Shown here: piece by piece, positions 1 through 6,441 of the stretch
Numbering within the stretch: position 1 is the first letter of the stretch
Layout: each line of letters starts with the position of its first letter
Origin: CAZUHK01 sp964620345
GTDB lineage: Bacteria > Planctomycetota > Phycisphaerae > Phycisphaerales > Zrk34
NCBI GenBank assembly: GCA_964620345.1
Contig: CAZUHK010000024.1
Location: 1 to 24,452, forward strand
Reading direction: 5' to 3'
DNA: 24,452 nucleotides
Notes under the pieces: generated by a model
Told to the model about the DNA's origin: nothing
Seen by the model: the letters and a program-made list of their open reading frames with translations, nothing else
Database searches by the model: none
Made by a program: the position numbers and the translations under genes

Positions 1-97
1 CTACGAACCGCCCCGTTCCGTGCAGTTCGAGCACGTTTCGACTCCCCGCATCCTAACGTTCAACAGCAGACCCAGACCCGGCTTTCACAATTCCTTG

Positions 98-1130
98 TCA
101 TCTCGCGCTGGAAACGATTGACTCGAGGAAACGCCGCAGTTGGGGCCAATCCCAAAGCTCGACGTCGAGCTTCGCCGCATGCTCTTGCGCCTTCGCTGTG
201 AATCGAGAAGTGGTTGTGAGGAGCTTCTGGTCGCACCCGTACCTCACTGCAGCGCCAACAAGTTGATTGATATCTCGCACGCCGATTGCTTGTCCCGAGG
301 TATACCGCTTGAGTTGGACCGCACGCCGTGTGTGTCCTTGATCAATCAACAGGTCTGCGCCGTAATCACCCGTCTTCGGCGTCTGCTCGACACTGTAGTT
401 GGCTTCAGTGAAGGCCATTGCCATGACCTTCTCGAAATCGAACGGATTGGTCCGCGCCATTCGGTACGGGATTGCAGACTGGATATAGGTTCGTAGATTG
501 AAGGCGTGCCAATCGATGGAGTCAGTCGGATCTGCGTCCTTGGTTTGGGCGTATTCAGCATTGGGATCGCCGAAAGCCACATCAGCATTGTCCATAGGTG
601 GCTCGGTGTAGACCAAGCTTTCGATCCGGCCAAGGAGTTGAATCGCACCGTCCGCAACATCGTTGTCGCTCCAGATAGACAGTGCTTCGATGGCGTCCCG
701 TAGAAGCGGTGAGTCGCGTACACCTGTAACGTACATGTCAGACAGGGCAGACATCGCAGCCGACCGAACTCGAACGTCTACACCGCCATCAGCCGCAATC
801 TCCGCAAGAGCATTAGCAGCATCGACTGTATCTGATTCAGACAGGGCCTTTACGAACCAATGGTAGAGCTTGGGGCCGCTTAGGAAACCACGGTAGGCGT
901 TTGCATGTAGGAATCGTGGGGGTTGCCGAAGGACCGCGTCGTGCAAGACCGCCGCCGCCTCTGCTGACCNNNNNNNNNNACAGGTAGTTCCTCAGTGCTT
1001 CCACGTCGCTGGACGTGAGCTTTCCGCCATCGCTGGCGCAATTCGCGATCGCTTCGGCAATATTCTCCTGCGCATCCCGATCCTCGGCTTCCCGCAGTCG
1101 GTGCAGAAGAATGTCCAACGATCTTGCCAT
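98..1130 (-). CDS. Mrr-like restriction endonuclease with N-terminal helical repeats, interrupted by an assembly gap
   Basis: The C-terminal ~110 residues carry a restriction-endonuclease-like (Mrr_cat) domain: a conserved start around 'DFEKVMAMAF', then 'GDYGADLLI' (catalytic Asp) and 'AVQLKRY' (the QxK motif), ending in 'LWDWPQLRRFL'. Members of this family cut (often modified) DNA or act in phage defence. The N-terminal half is Ala/Leu-rich and helical with HEAT-like spacing ('AANALAEIAADGG', 'VRSAAMSALSDMY'). The frame is open from 98 to the N run at 970. Beyond it a similar helical segment resumes in another frame and reaches an ATG at 1130 ('MARSLDILLHRL'). I treat both as one gene because the 10 N are a placeholder of unknown length. 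A TTG at 946 would be an artificial start. GC is lower than in the rest of the window, which suggests acquisition. The fold of the C-terminus is fairly sure; the joining across the gap and the start are less so. Confidence 0.7.
970..979. other. Assembly gap (10 N)
   Basis: Run of exactly 10 N inside the Mrr-like gene. The coding frames on either side differ by one base, so the real length is not 10. Confidence 0.95.
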
Positions 1131-1247
1131 GTCTAGGGCTACCTCGCGATGAAGGAGCAAACATCGAAGCAACAGACAGATGCTCGCGCAAAACCTACCA
1201 GTGTCGATATCATTTGCCGGGACCAGTCCAAAGTCAACGCTCGACGC

Positions 1248-1257
1248 NNNNNNNNNN
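1248..1257. other. Assembly gap (10 N)
   Basis: Second run of exactly 10 N, between the small unknown gene and the Mrr-like gene. It removes the 3' end of the small gene. Confidence 0.95.
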
Positions 1258-1460
1258 ACCTGCGCTTTGGCCTCATCCTCCGAAGCCGCTGAAGCAATCT
1301 CCTTACCATCTTTCCAAATCTGCCATTGGACGTATTCCGACTGTCCCTTCGTCACCTCGTGAGTGCCATGAGAGTGGCTGACGCCGCCGGTTGAAGACTT
1401 GATGAACACCTGACGTATAGTGAATCCGCGGTATTCGAAGCTCGTGGTTTCGTGCCCCAT
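1258..1460 (-). CDS. Small protein of unknown function, 3' end lost in gap
   Basis: About 67 residues are visible, starting 'MGHETTSFEYRGFTIRQVF' and ending 'ASEDEAKAQ' at the N run. I do not recognise the family. The start is well supported: an AAAGGAG ribosome binding site (complement of 1468-1474) lies 7 bases upstream of the ATG at 1460. The protein is polar, with no signal peptide or membrane segment, and looks like a small beta-rich domain (alternating hydrophobics, 'YVQWQIWKDGKEI'). It sits directly upstream of the Mrr-like gene on the same strand and could be cotranscribed with it, but the gap prevents measuring the spacing. Whether it belongs to a defence pair is inference only. Confidence 0.6.
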
Positions 1461-1467
1461 TTGTCTT

Positions 1468-1474
1468 CTCCTTT
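1468..1474 (-). promoter_or_regulatory. Ribosome binding site of the small unknown gene
   Basis: AAAGGAG on the minus strand, 7 bases before the ATG at 1460. It fixes the start of an otherwise unrecognised gene. Confidence 0.6.
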
Positions 1475-1506
1475 GAATGAACCAAAAAGAAAGAAACTAT
1501 AAAAGC

Positions 1507-1591
1507 CGGGTCTCCCGGTGAGCATTCGGATGCTGGATCATATTCCCAATCGTATTGGAGCGTTCCGAGACACTCTTTTACAGGAGACCCG
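1507..1591 (+). repeat. Inverted repeat upstream of the IS110 remnant
   Basis: CGGGTCTCC (1507-1515) is the exact reverse complement of GGAGACCCG (1583-1591). An RNA across this stretch would close an ~85-nt stem-loop whose right arm contains the GGAG ribosome binding site of the transposase remnant. A nested short hairpin, CCGGG/CCCGG, lies at 1506-1518. In IS110 elements the non-coding left end upstream of the transposase encodes the bridge RNA, so this may be a decayed left end. That identification is inference. Confidence 0.5.
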
Positions 1592-1593
1592 AC

Positions 1594-1728
1594 ATGGCAA
1601 CGATTCTCACAATTTATCTGGGCAAATACAAGTGCGTGGCGTGCATCTACCGCCGGGCGAAGATCGAGCCGGCCTTCCGCACCATTCAGACGCTTCCGGG
1701 TCTGATGCACGATCTGATTGTCGGGTGA
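1594..1728 (+). pseudogene. Truncated IS110-family transposase (N-terminal fragment)
   Basis: A 44-codon frame (ATG 1594, TGA 1726-1728) begins 'MATILTIYLGKYKCVAC' and ends 'LMHDLIVG'. It resembles the N-terminus of IS110-family DEDD transposases, which start with a pattern like 'ILAIDLGKxKSVAC' followed by a short strand and 'FRTIxT'. Intact proteins are more than 300 residues, so over 85 percent is missing; no continuation is seen downstream in any frame. The first catalytic Asp of the DEDD set, in the 'IDLGK' pattern, is Tyr here, so even the remaining part is inactive. A good ribosome binding site (GGAG at 1583-1586) is retained. The call rests on motif recall rather than a database search. 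Confidence 0.6.
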
Positions 1729-2473
1729 AGAAACGGTGTCAGGAACGGTTGTCATGGTGAATCGCCTTTTCGGTGCCGCCTTCGGCCATGTGGGATTGTC
1801 TTCCGGTCGTGCTTCGAGGCGAGCGAGCGGCTTGGTGGGCCCGTGAGTCGGTGCGACGTCCTGGCGCGCGCCGGCGGTGTGCCTGGGCGGCGACGACGGC
1901 TGGCGCGGCGGGTGGAGCGCTTTCTTGGGGGCTGACGCCGGTGGCGCGCCGGGCGTGCTGGTGGTCGCGACACATTGGCGCGAAATGCAGATTTTCTTGC
2001 ACCGCCGCAAGTGGCGGCCCCGTAGAGACTTGGCGATATCGGGCGGTGGGGGCGGGCCGTGCGGCGACCGGCGGGTGCGCGCCGTTGCGGAGCGCCGGCC
2101 TCTTGTAGTGATGCGCCTTGCCAACCAACGCACCCCGGCGCGGGGCCGGCCGCGGGCCGCCGCGGGGACCGATCGCGGCCGGCGGCGGCGGGGCGGCGAT
2201 GGCCATCGCCCCGCGCCGGCACGGGCTCCTGGCCGGGCGGACATGGGCGGTCATGGGGCCGGCCGGTGCGTAAGCCGCGGCCAGAGCACGGTTTGCCGCG
2301 AAAGAAGAGGCAAGACCCCCCCGGGGGCGGACAGCGTCGTGCTGGCGCGCGGGGCGGTTCGGCGATCGAGGATCGGGAAACCGGCCCATCCCGGTCTTCG
2401 CTCGGAGATCCTCTTTCGCCAAGGGCTACAGAGGACGCGCCCGCTCAGACGCGGGCTTGGAAAGATGGATTGA
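1729..2473. other. Gene-poor stretch, no credible coding region
   Basis: About 0.75 kb of very GC-rich sequence. Several long frames are open on both strands, but all are Pro/Arg/Ala-rich, overlap each other and match no family I know; this is what stop-poor GC-rich DNA produces by chance. Only short hairpins such as CCGCC/GGCGG near 2001-2016 are visible. It probably represents decayed DNA between the IS110 remnant and the next gene. Confidence 0.5.
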
Positions 2474-2537
2474 CGAATCAACGGGTCAACGAACCAACCG
2501 ATCCACCGATCAACCAATTCACCGATCCACCGATCCA
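2474..2537 (+). repeat. Eight degenerate 8-bp tandem repeats
   Basis: Eight consecutive octamers fit the pattern CCGATCCA/CGAATCAA (for example CGAATCAA 2474, CGGGTCAA 2482, CCGATCCA 2498, 2522 and 2530). The array ends 21 bases before the ATG of the ABC permease. Composition (A/C-rich) differs sharply from both sides. Confidence 0.75.
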
Positions 2538-2558
2538 CGTTACGATCGACGCTGCATC

Positions 2559-3452
2559 ATGCCCATGATCCTCGACATCTGGCTGGACCCGGCGATGGAC
2601 ATCGAGCGGCACGCGGTGATCGCCGTCGCGGCGGTCGCGGCGGTCTGCTCGCTGCTGAGCGTGCTGGTCGTGCTCAAGCGCATGGCGTTCATCGGCCAGG
2701 GCGTGAGCCACGCGGGGTTCGGCGGGTACGGCCTGGCGCTGTTCGTCGGGCTGACCGGCGCGATGCAGGAGCTGGCGGTGCTGGGCTTCTGCCTGGCCAC
2801 GGCGTTGGGCATCGGCTACCTGGTGCGCCGCCGGCGGATGGAGGCCGACGCGGCGATCGGCATCGTCCTGGTCGCGGGCATGGCGCTGGGCGTGCTGATG
2901 CAGAACCTGCGACTGGTGATGGTCAACCATGCGTGGTATCGCCAGACGTTCGACCCGCCGACGTTCGGCGTGGCGTGGGAGACGCTGCTGTTCGGCTCGC
3001 CGTGGACCGTGGGCGCCGGCGGGATGTGGCTGGCCGTGGGGTTGGCCGCGGCGGTGATCGCGGTGGGCGCGGCGGTGTTCAAGGAGCTGATCTTCTTCTG
3101 CTTCGACGAGCCCGCCAGCCGCGCCTTCGGTGTCCGCACCGGCGCGATGTACTACCTGCTGCTGGTGATGCTCGCCGTGGTCGTGGTGCTGGCGATGAAG
3201 ATGGTGGGGTTCATCCTCGTCAGCGCGTTGCTGGTGATCCCCGGCGCCGCGGCGATGCAGATGTCCCGGGCCCTGGGGCCGGTGATGCTCGCCGCCGCGG
3301 CGGTGGGCTTGCTCGGCGCGGTCGGCGGGCTGGCGGTGGCCTTGCAGGTCGGCCGGCTGAGCCCGGGGGCGTGCGTGGTGGCCGTGCTGGTGGTGCTGTT
3401 CGGGCTATGCAGCGCCGCGGGGGCGATGGGGCGGCGCGTGAGGCGCAGGTGA
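2559..3452 (+). CDS. Metal (zinc/manganese-type) ABC transporter permease, ABC-3 family
   Basis: A 297-residue integral membrane protein, the usual length for ZnuB/MntB-type permeases, which form the membrane channel for Zn, Mn or Fe import with a periplasmic binding protein and an ATPase. Family signatures are visible: 'LKRMAFIGQGVSHAGFGGYG' after the first membrane segment, and 'MKMVGFILVSALLVIPGAAA' near residues 225-245, with about eight hydrophobic segments. I chose the ATG at 2559 ('MPMILDIWL'); the frame is open further upstream only through the tandem-repeat tract, which reads as low-complexity peptide. Neither the ATPase nor the binding protein is in the window, although these are normally adjacent. 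The metal cannot be assigned from sequence alone. Confidence 0.85.
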   Translation: MPMILDIWLDPAMDIERHAVIAVAAVAAVCSLLSVLVVLKRMAFIGQGVSHAGFGGYGLALFVGLTGAMQELAVLGFCLATALGIGYLVRRRRMEADAAIGIVLVAGMALGVLMQNLRLVMVNHAWYRQTFDPPTFGVAWETLLFGSPWTVGAGGMWLAVGLAAAVIAVGAAVFKELIFFCFDEPASRAFGVRTGAMYYLLLVMLAVVVVLAMKMVGFILVSALLVIPGAAAMQMSRALGPVMLAAAAVGLLGAVGGLAVALQVGRLSPGACVVAVLVVLFGLCSAAGAMGRRVRRR

Positions 3453-3514
3453 GCGACTCGGGCAGCGCGGCGGAGCCGCGGCGCTTCATGGGGCACTGCG
3501 GAAAGGGAACCGTG

Positions 3515-4651
3515 TCAATGTTGCCGAAAGCGATCGCGATAGGCCGAGGGGGTGAGGCCGGTGTTCGCGCGGAAGACGGCGGCGAGGCGATCGGCGTTGC
3601 GGAAGCCCGAGGCGCCGGCGACCTGGGCGATGGGCAGGTCGGTGTCGGCCAGCAGTTCACGGGCGCGTTCGAGGTGGACGCGCTGGATTTCCTGCTGGGG
3701 CGATCGGCCCAGGTGCTCGCGGAAGCGGCGTTCGAGCGAGCGGCGGCTCATCGCGACGCTCTCGAGCACATCGGTGACTTGCAGCGGCTGATCGGCGTGG
3801 TCGCGGATGTAGCGGATGGCGGTGATGAGATCGGCATCGTCGAGGATCAGCGCATCGGAGGAGCGTCGAGCGGCGATGCCGAACGGCCCGAAGCGCGTGG
3901 GCTGGGCCGGCGGCTTGGCGCCGTCGATGAGCCGGTCGAGCAGCTTGGCCGCGGCGGCGCCGACCGCCTCGGCCGGCACACGGACGCTGGACAGCGGCGG
4001 GCTGGCCAGGGCGTTGACCAGTGCGTCGTCATCGCAGCCGACCACCGCGATGTCCTCGGGCACGTGGCGATTGGCCAGCCGCGCCGCCTCGAGCACGTCG
4101 CGCGCCTTGCGATCGTCGCAGGCGAAGATGCCCACGGGCGTGGGCATGGAGGTGAGCCAGACGGCCAGCTCGTCGATGGCGCAGGCCGGTGGCGGCTCGG
4201 TCTTGAAGCGATCGGCGCGGTAGCCGGCGTCGGTGATGCGCTTGACGAAGGCCTCGCCGCGGAGGTCGCAGCCGTGCAAGCCGCGGTGGCCGACGTAGGC
4301 GAACCGCTTGAGGCCGGTCTGCAGCAGGTGGTCGGCGGCGGTGATGCCGATGGCCCGCTGGTCGTAGGTGACCAGCGGAAAGGGCGTGTGCTCGAGGGCC
4401 TCGCCGATGTTGACCGCGGGCAGGCGCAGGGCTTGGATGCGTTTGATCTGCTCGGGCTGGGTGAGGTTGACGATGACGCCGTCGGGTCGCTGGCGCGGGG
4501 CGTCGAGGTCGAGCTGCCAGGGCCGAGGCAGATCGATAGCGAACGACCAGGCGTCGCGCGAAAGGGCGTACTGGGCGATGCCCTGGATTACGCCCCGGTC
4601 GTAGGCCTGAGCCGCCTCGAGAAACAAGGCGATGCGTCGGGGCAAGGACAT
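3515..4651 (-). CDS. XylR-like transcriptional regulator (LacI-type sensor plus AraC DNA-binding domain)
   Basis: A 378-residue regulator. Residues ~1-265 resemble the periplasmic-binding-protein-like sensor of LacI/XylR ('RRIALFLEAAQAYDRGVIQG', 'YDQRAIGITAADHLL', 'AVVGCDDDALVNALASPPLSSV'). The last ~100 residues are an AraC-type pair of helix-turn-helix motifs ('VAMSRRSLERRFREHLG', 'IAQVAGASGFRNADRLAAVF'). E. coli XylR has the same layout and binds xylose. The ATG at 4651 has GGAG 6-7 bases upstream; longer frames would run through the promoter region of the divergent RNA. It converges on the metal permease, and no sugar-use gene is nearby, so the ligand and targets are unknown. The regulator class is confident, the name XylR is not. 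Confidence 0.88.
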   Translation of the reverse strand: MSLPRRIALFLEAAQAYDRGVIQGIAQYALSRDAWSFAIDLPRPWQLDLDAPRQRPDGVIVNLTQPEQIKRIQALRLPAVNIGEALEHTPFPLVTYDQRAIGITAADHLLQTGLKRFAYVGHRGLHGCDLRGEAFVKRITDAGYRADRFKTEPPPACAIDELAVWLTSMPTPVGIFACDDRKARDVLEAARLANRHVPEDIAVVGCDDDALVNALASPPLSSVRVPAEAVGAAAAKLLDRLIDGAKPPAQPTRFGPFGIAARRSSDALILDDADLITAIRYIRDHADQPLQVTDVLESVAMSRRSLERRFREHLGRSPQQEIQRVHLERARELLADTDLPIAQVAGASGFRNADRLAAVFRANTGLTPSAYRDRFRQH

Positions 4652-4783
4652 GTGAATCTCCGGCACGAGCGGCCGCGAGCATGGTAATCGTATGCGCATG
4701 CCCGCAACCGGTCGCCACGTGGGTTGACGCAAAAAAGCGGTGCGGACGGCGAGAAATTTTCTTGGATTCAGCTTCGCGGGGAC

Positions 4784-4812
4784 TTGACATGGCGAGCCAG
4801 TGTTACGATACT
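4784..4812 (+). promoter_or_regulatory. Strong sigma-70-type promoter for an unidentified small RNA
   Basis: TTGACA (4784-4789), a 17-bp spacer, and GATACT (4807-4812). This is close to the housekeeping consensus and is the best promoter in the window. Predicted transcription start is about 4819. Confidence 0.75.
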
Positions 4813-4818
4813 GTGATT

Positions 4819-4909
4819 GTGTTGGCGGACGGGACATGTAAGTCTCCCGCTACTGAATTCGCCCCCGGAAGCCCGTGTCGTGCCAGTTCTGGTACGGCGC
4901 GGGTTTTTT
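4819..4909 (+). ncRNA. Candidate small RNA (~91 nt), unidentified
   Basis: A near-consensus promoter (4784-4812) and a strong intrinsic terminator (4872-4909) frame about 91 nt with no coding frame of useful length; the only ATG in it is followed at once by TAA. A short 5' hairpin with GGGA/TCCC arms is possible around 4838-4855. No gene lies downstream on this strand (RNase P RNA follows on the opposite strand), so a leader or riboswitch is unlikely and a free-standing RNA is the simplest reading. It lacks the conserved signal-recognition-particle loop and is too short for 6S RNA or tmRNA. I do not recognise it. It is divergent from the XylR-like gene. Confidence 0.55.
4872..4909 (+). terminator. 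Rho-independent terminator of the small RNA
   Basis: Arms 4872-4886 and 4889-4903 pair over up to 15 positions (three G-U pairs), followed by six T (4904-4909). Confidence 0.8.
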
Positions 4910-4930
4910 CTTGAGCGTGGGTGGTGCGCA

Positions 4931-4963
4931 ACAAAAGGCGGCCATCCCCGAGGGGACGGCCGC
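4931..4963 (-). terminator. Rho-independent terminator of rnpB
   Basis: On the minus strand GCGGCCGTCCCC and GGGGATGGCCGC (4963-4938) form a near-perfect stem followed by CTTTTG. It lies 5 bases beyond the P1 helix of RNase P RNA. Confidence 0.75.
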
Positions 4964-4967
4964 GGTG

Positions 4968-5358
4968 TGGTGCGTGGCGTGTAAGCCGAATTCTGTTCCC
5001 ATCGCCGGGGCGACGGGGGCGACCATTCCTCTGGGCGTGGCGTTGCCGACACGCTCGAGCGACCGACCCGCGACTCAAGCGGACCGGACCGGCCCATCGT
5101 CGCTGCTTGGTCTTGCACGCGGTGGGGCTTGCCGTGCCGCGACTGTCGCCAGCCGCGCGGTGCGCTCTTACCGCACCTTTTCACCCTTGCCTGTGCCCGT
5201 CGATTCGCATCGCGAGCCATCGGCGGTGTGTTTTCTGTGGCGCTGTCCCGCGCTGCGTCGTCGCCGACGCAGCGGGTGGGCGTTACCCACCACCGTGTCC
5301 TGCCGTGTTCGGACTTTCCTCCGCCCGCAAGGGCGGCGGCCGCCTCGTCCACGCACCG
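4968..5358 (-). ncRNA. rnpB: RNase P RNA, bacterial type A
   Basis: This is the catalytic RNA that trims the 5' leader of tRNA precursors. Universally conserved blocks are present in the right order on the minus strand: GAGGAAAGTCCG (5321-5310) near the 5' end, ACAGAAAACACACCG in the middle, AGGGTGAAA followed by GGTGCGGTAAGAGCGCACC, AGAGGAATGGTCGCC, and ACAGAATTCGGCTTA near the 3' end (about 4996-4982). The ends are set by helix P1: GGTGCGTGG (5357-5349) pairs exactly with CCACGCACC (4977-4969). About 390 nt is a normal length for type A. A TATAAT -10 box (5369-5364) puts the start at about 5357, matching P1, and a terminator follows. Confidence 0.96.
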
Positions 5359-5363
5359 CAACG

Positions 5364-5369
5364 ATTATA
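5364..5369 (-). promoter_or_regulatory. -10 box of the rnpB promoter
   Basis: Perfect TATAAT on the minus strand, 6-7 bases before the P1-defined RNA start. No recognisable -35 is present; that position falls in a 7-bp tandem repeat. Confidence 0.75.
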
Positions 5370-5372
5370 CCT

Positions 5373-5407
5373 GAGCGACGAGCGACGAGCGATGGGCGAT
5401 GGGCGAG
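5373..5407 (+). repeat. Five 7-bp tandem repeats in the rnpB upstream region
   Basis: GAGCGAC (5373), GAGCGAC (5380), GAGCGAT (5387), GGGCGAT (5394), GGGCGAG (5401). The array spans the place where the -35 element of rnpB would be and lies in the divergent intergenic region with the Gfo/Idh-like gene. Confidence 0.75.
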
Positions 5408-5472
5408 CGGTGCGGGGCGGTGGGGCGGTCGGTCGCGTGGTCGGCGGCGCGGCGGGCGGTTATTCTCTGGCC

Positions 5473-6441
5473 ATGAACGTTGCATCTGCACCGCCGCTGC
5501 TGATCTGGACCGAGGCCCGCCGCGCGCCGCTGACGCGGCGGCTGGCCGCGGCGCTGGGCGACGCGGTGTCGATCGTCGCGGTCGGCGGGCCGCGCCGCGG
5601 CGAGGTGGCGGAACTGGCCGACACGCTGGGCGTGGCCAGTTCCGACGACCTGCGGCAGATGCGCATCGATCACCCCGCGTCGCACCTGCTGGTGGTGGGC
5701 GCCGCGGGGGTGAAGCGCGACGACGTGGTCGCGGCTCTGGCCGAGGGAACCCATGTATTCACGCTGGAGCCGCTGGCGGCCGATGCCGATCCAGCCGGGG
5801 CGGACGTCGAGCCGACGCGCGGCCGGCTGCGACAGTTGCCGCTGCTGCGATTCAGTCCGGCGTACCTGGCCGCGGCCGAGCCGACCCAGGCGATCGGGCG
5901 GGTCGAGGCGATCTCGATCGCCGCGGCCGGGCCGGCCGACGAGCTGTCGCTGTTTGCGCGGCTGGCCGATACGATCGACTTTGCGATCGCGCTGATCGGC
6001 GTGCCCGACCAGATCGACGCGACGCTCACCGGCGGTCTGGTCGAGCCGCCCGAGCAACTGCGCGGCCTGGCCGGGCACATGACCGTCAACCTGCACGCGG
6101 CCGACCGCGCCGGCGCGGCGATCTGCGTGTCCGACCGCTCGCCCGTGCATCACCGCCGCGCCACCGTGATCGGTCGCACCGGCCTGATGCACCTGGACGA
6201 CCACGCCTACGCCCTGCACGCCCGGGCCGAGGGCGAACCGCCGCTGGACGAGCGCGAGGGCGACGCGGGCCCGACCGACACCGCCGCGCTGGTCGCCGAG
6301 CAGTTGCGCTACTTCCTGCGCGGCACCGCGCAGCGCGAGCCGGTCGATCGCCGCGCCGTCATCGGCTGCTGCGAGGCGGCCCTGCTGAGCACACGCACCG
6401 GACAGAGCGAATCCACCGACCGTGTGCTGAGGATCGCATGA
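5473..6441 (+). CDS. Divergent Gfo/Idh/MocA-family protein, probably catalytically altered
   Basis: A 322-residue protein with the layout of the Gfo/Idh/MocA oxidoreductases: an N-terminal Rossmann-like half ('HLLVVGAAGVKRDDVVAALA', then 'GTHVFTLEPLAAD') and a C-terminal alpha/beta half ending 'RAVIGCCEAALLSTRTGQ', which matches the usual end of the family. Normal members use NAD(P) to oxidise or reduce sugars and related compounds. Here the N-terminal glycine-rich GxGxxG is not evident and the conserved EKP motif reads LEP, so the catalytic Lys is missing. I chose the ATG at 5473; it follows a TATTCT hexamer at 5461-5466 so closely that the mRNA may be leaderless. Its stop overlaps the uppP start (ATGA), which implies translational coupling. 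Family assignment is moderately sure, function unknown. Confidence 0.7.
   Translation: MNVASAPPLLIWTEARRAPLTRRLAAALGDAVSIVAVGGPRRGEVAELADTLGVASSDDLRQMRIDHPASHLLVVGAAGVKRDDVVAALAEGTHVFTLEPLAADADPAGADVEPTRGRLRQLPLLRFSPAYLAAAEPTQAIGRVEAISIAAAGPADELSLFARLADTIDFAIALIGVPDQIDATLTGGLVEPPEQLRGLAGHMTVNLHAADRAGAAICVSDRSPVHHRRATVIGRTGLMHLDDHAYALHARAEGEPPLDEREGDAGPTDTAALVAEQLRYFLRGTAQREPVDRRAVIGCCEAALLSTRTGQSESTDRVLRIA

Noticed and set aside
24..52. tRNA-like TTCGA motifs at the left edge
   Set aside because: No matching T-stem or acceptor stem could be built around them.
1739..2422. Long minus-strand frames in the gene-poor stretch
   Set aside because: Pro/Arg/Ala-rich, mutually overlapping, without motifs or ribosome binding sites; expected by chance in such GC-rich DNA.
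2474..2537. CRISPR array
   Set aside because: Units are 8 bp with no spacers; a simple tandem repeat.
3460..3480. Terminator between the permease and the XylR-like gene
   Set aside because: A GC-rich imperfect hairpin (near GCGGCGGAGCCGC) is present but has no T tract on either strand.
2933..4687. 584-codon open frame on the + strand over the permease and the XylR-like gene
   Set aside because: Gly/Arg/Ala-rich shadow frame; both overlapped genes have clear family motifs.
4819..4909. Signal recognition particle RNA or a riboswitch
   Set aside because: The conserved GGAAGxAGC loop context is absent, and no gene follows on the same strand for a riboswitch to control.
4875..6437. Upstream extension of the uppP frame by more than 500 codons
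   Set aside because: It runs through RNase P RNA and the Gfo/Idh-like gene; the real start is the ATG at 6438 or Met47 of that protein.
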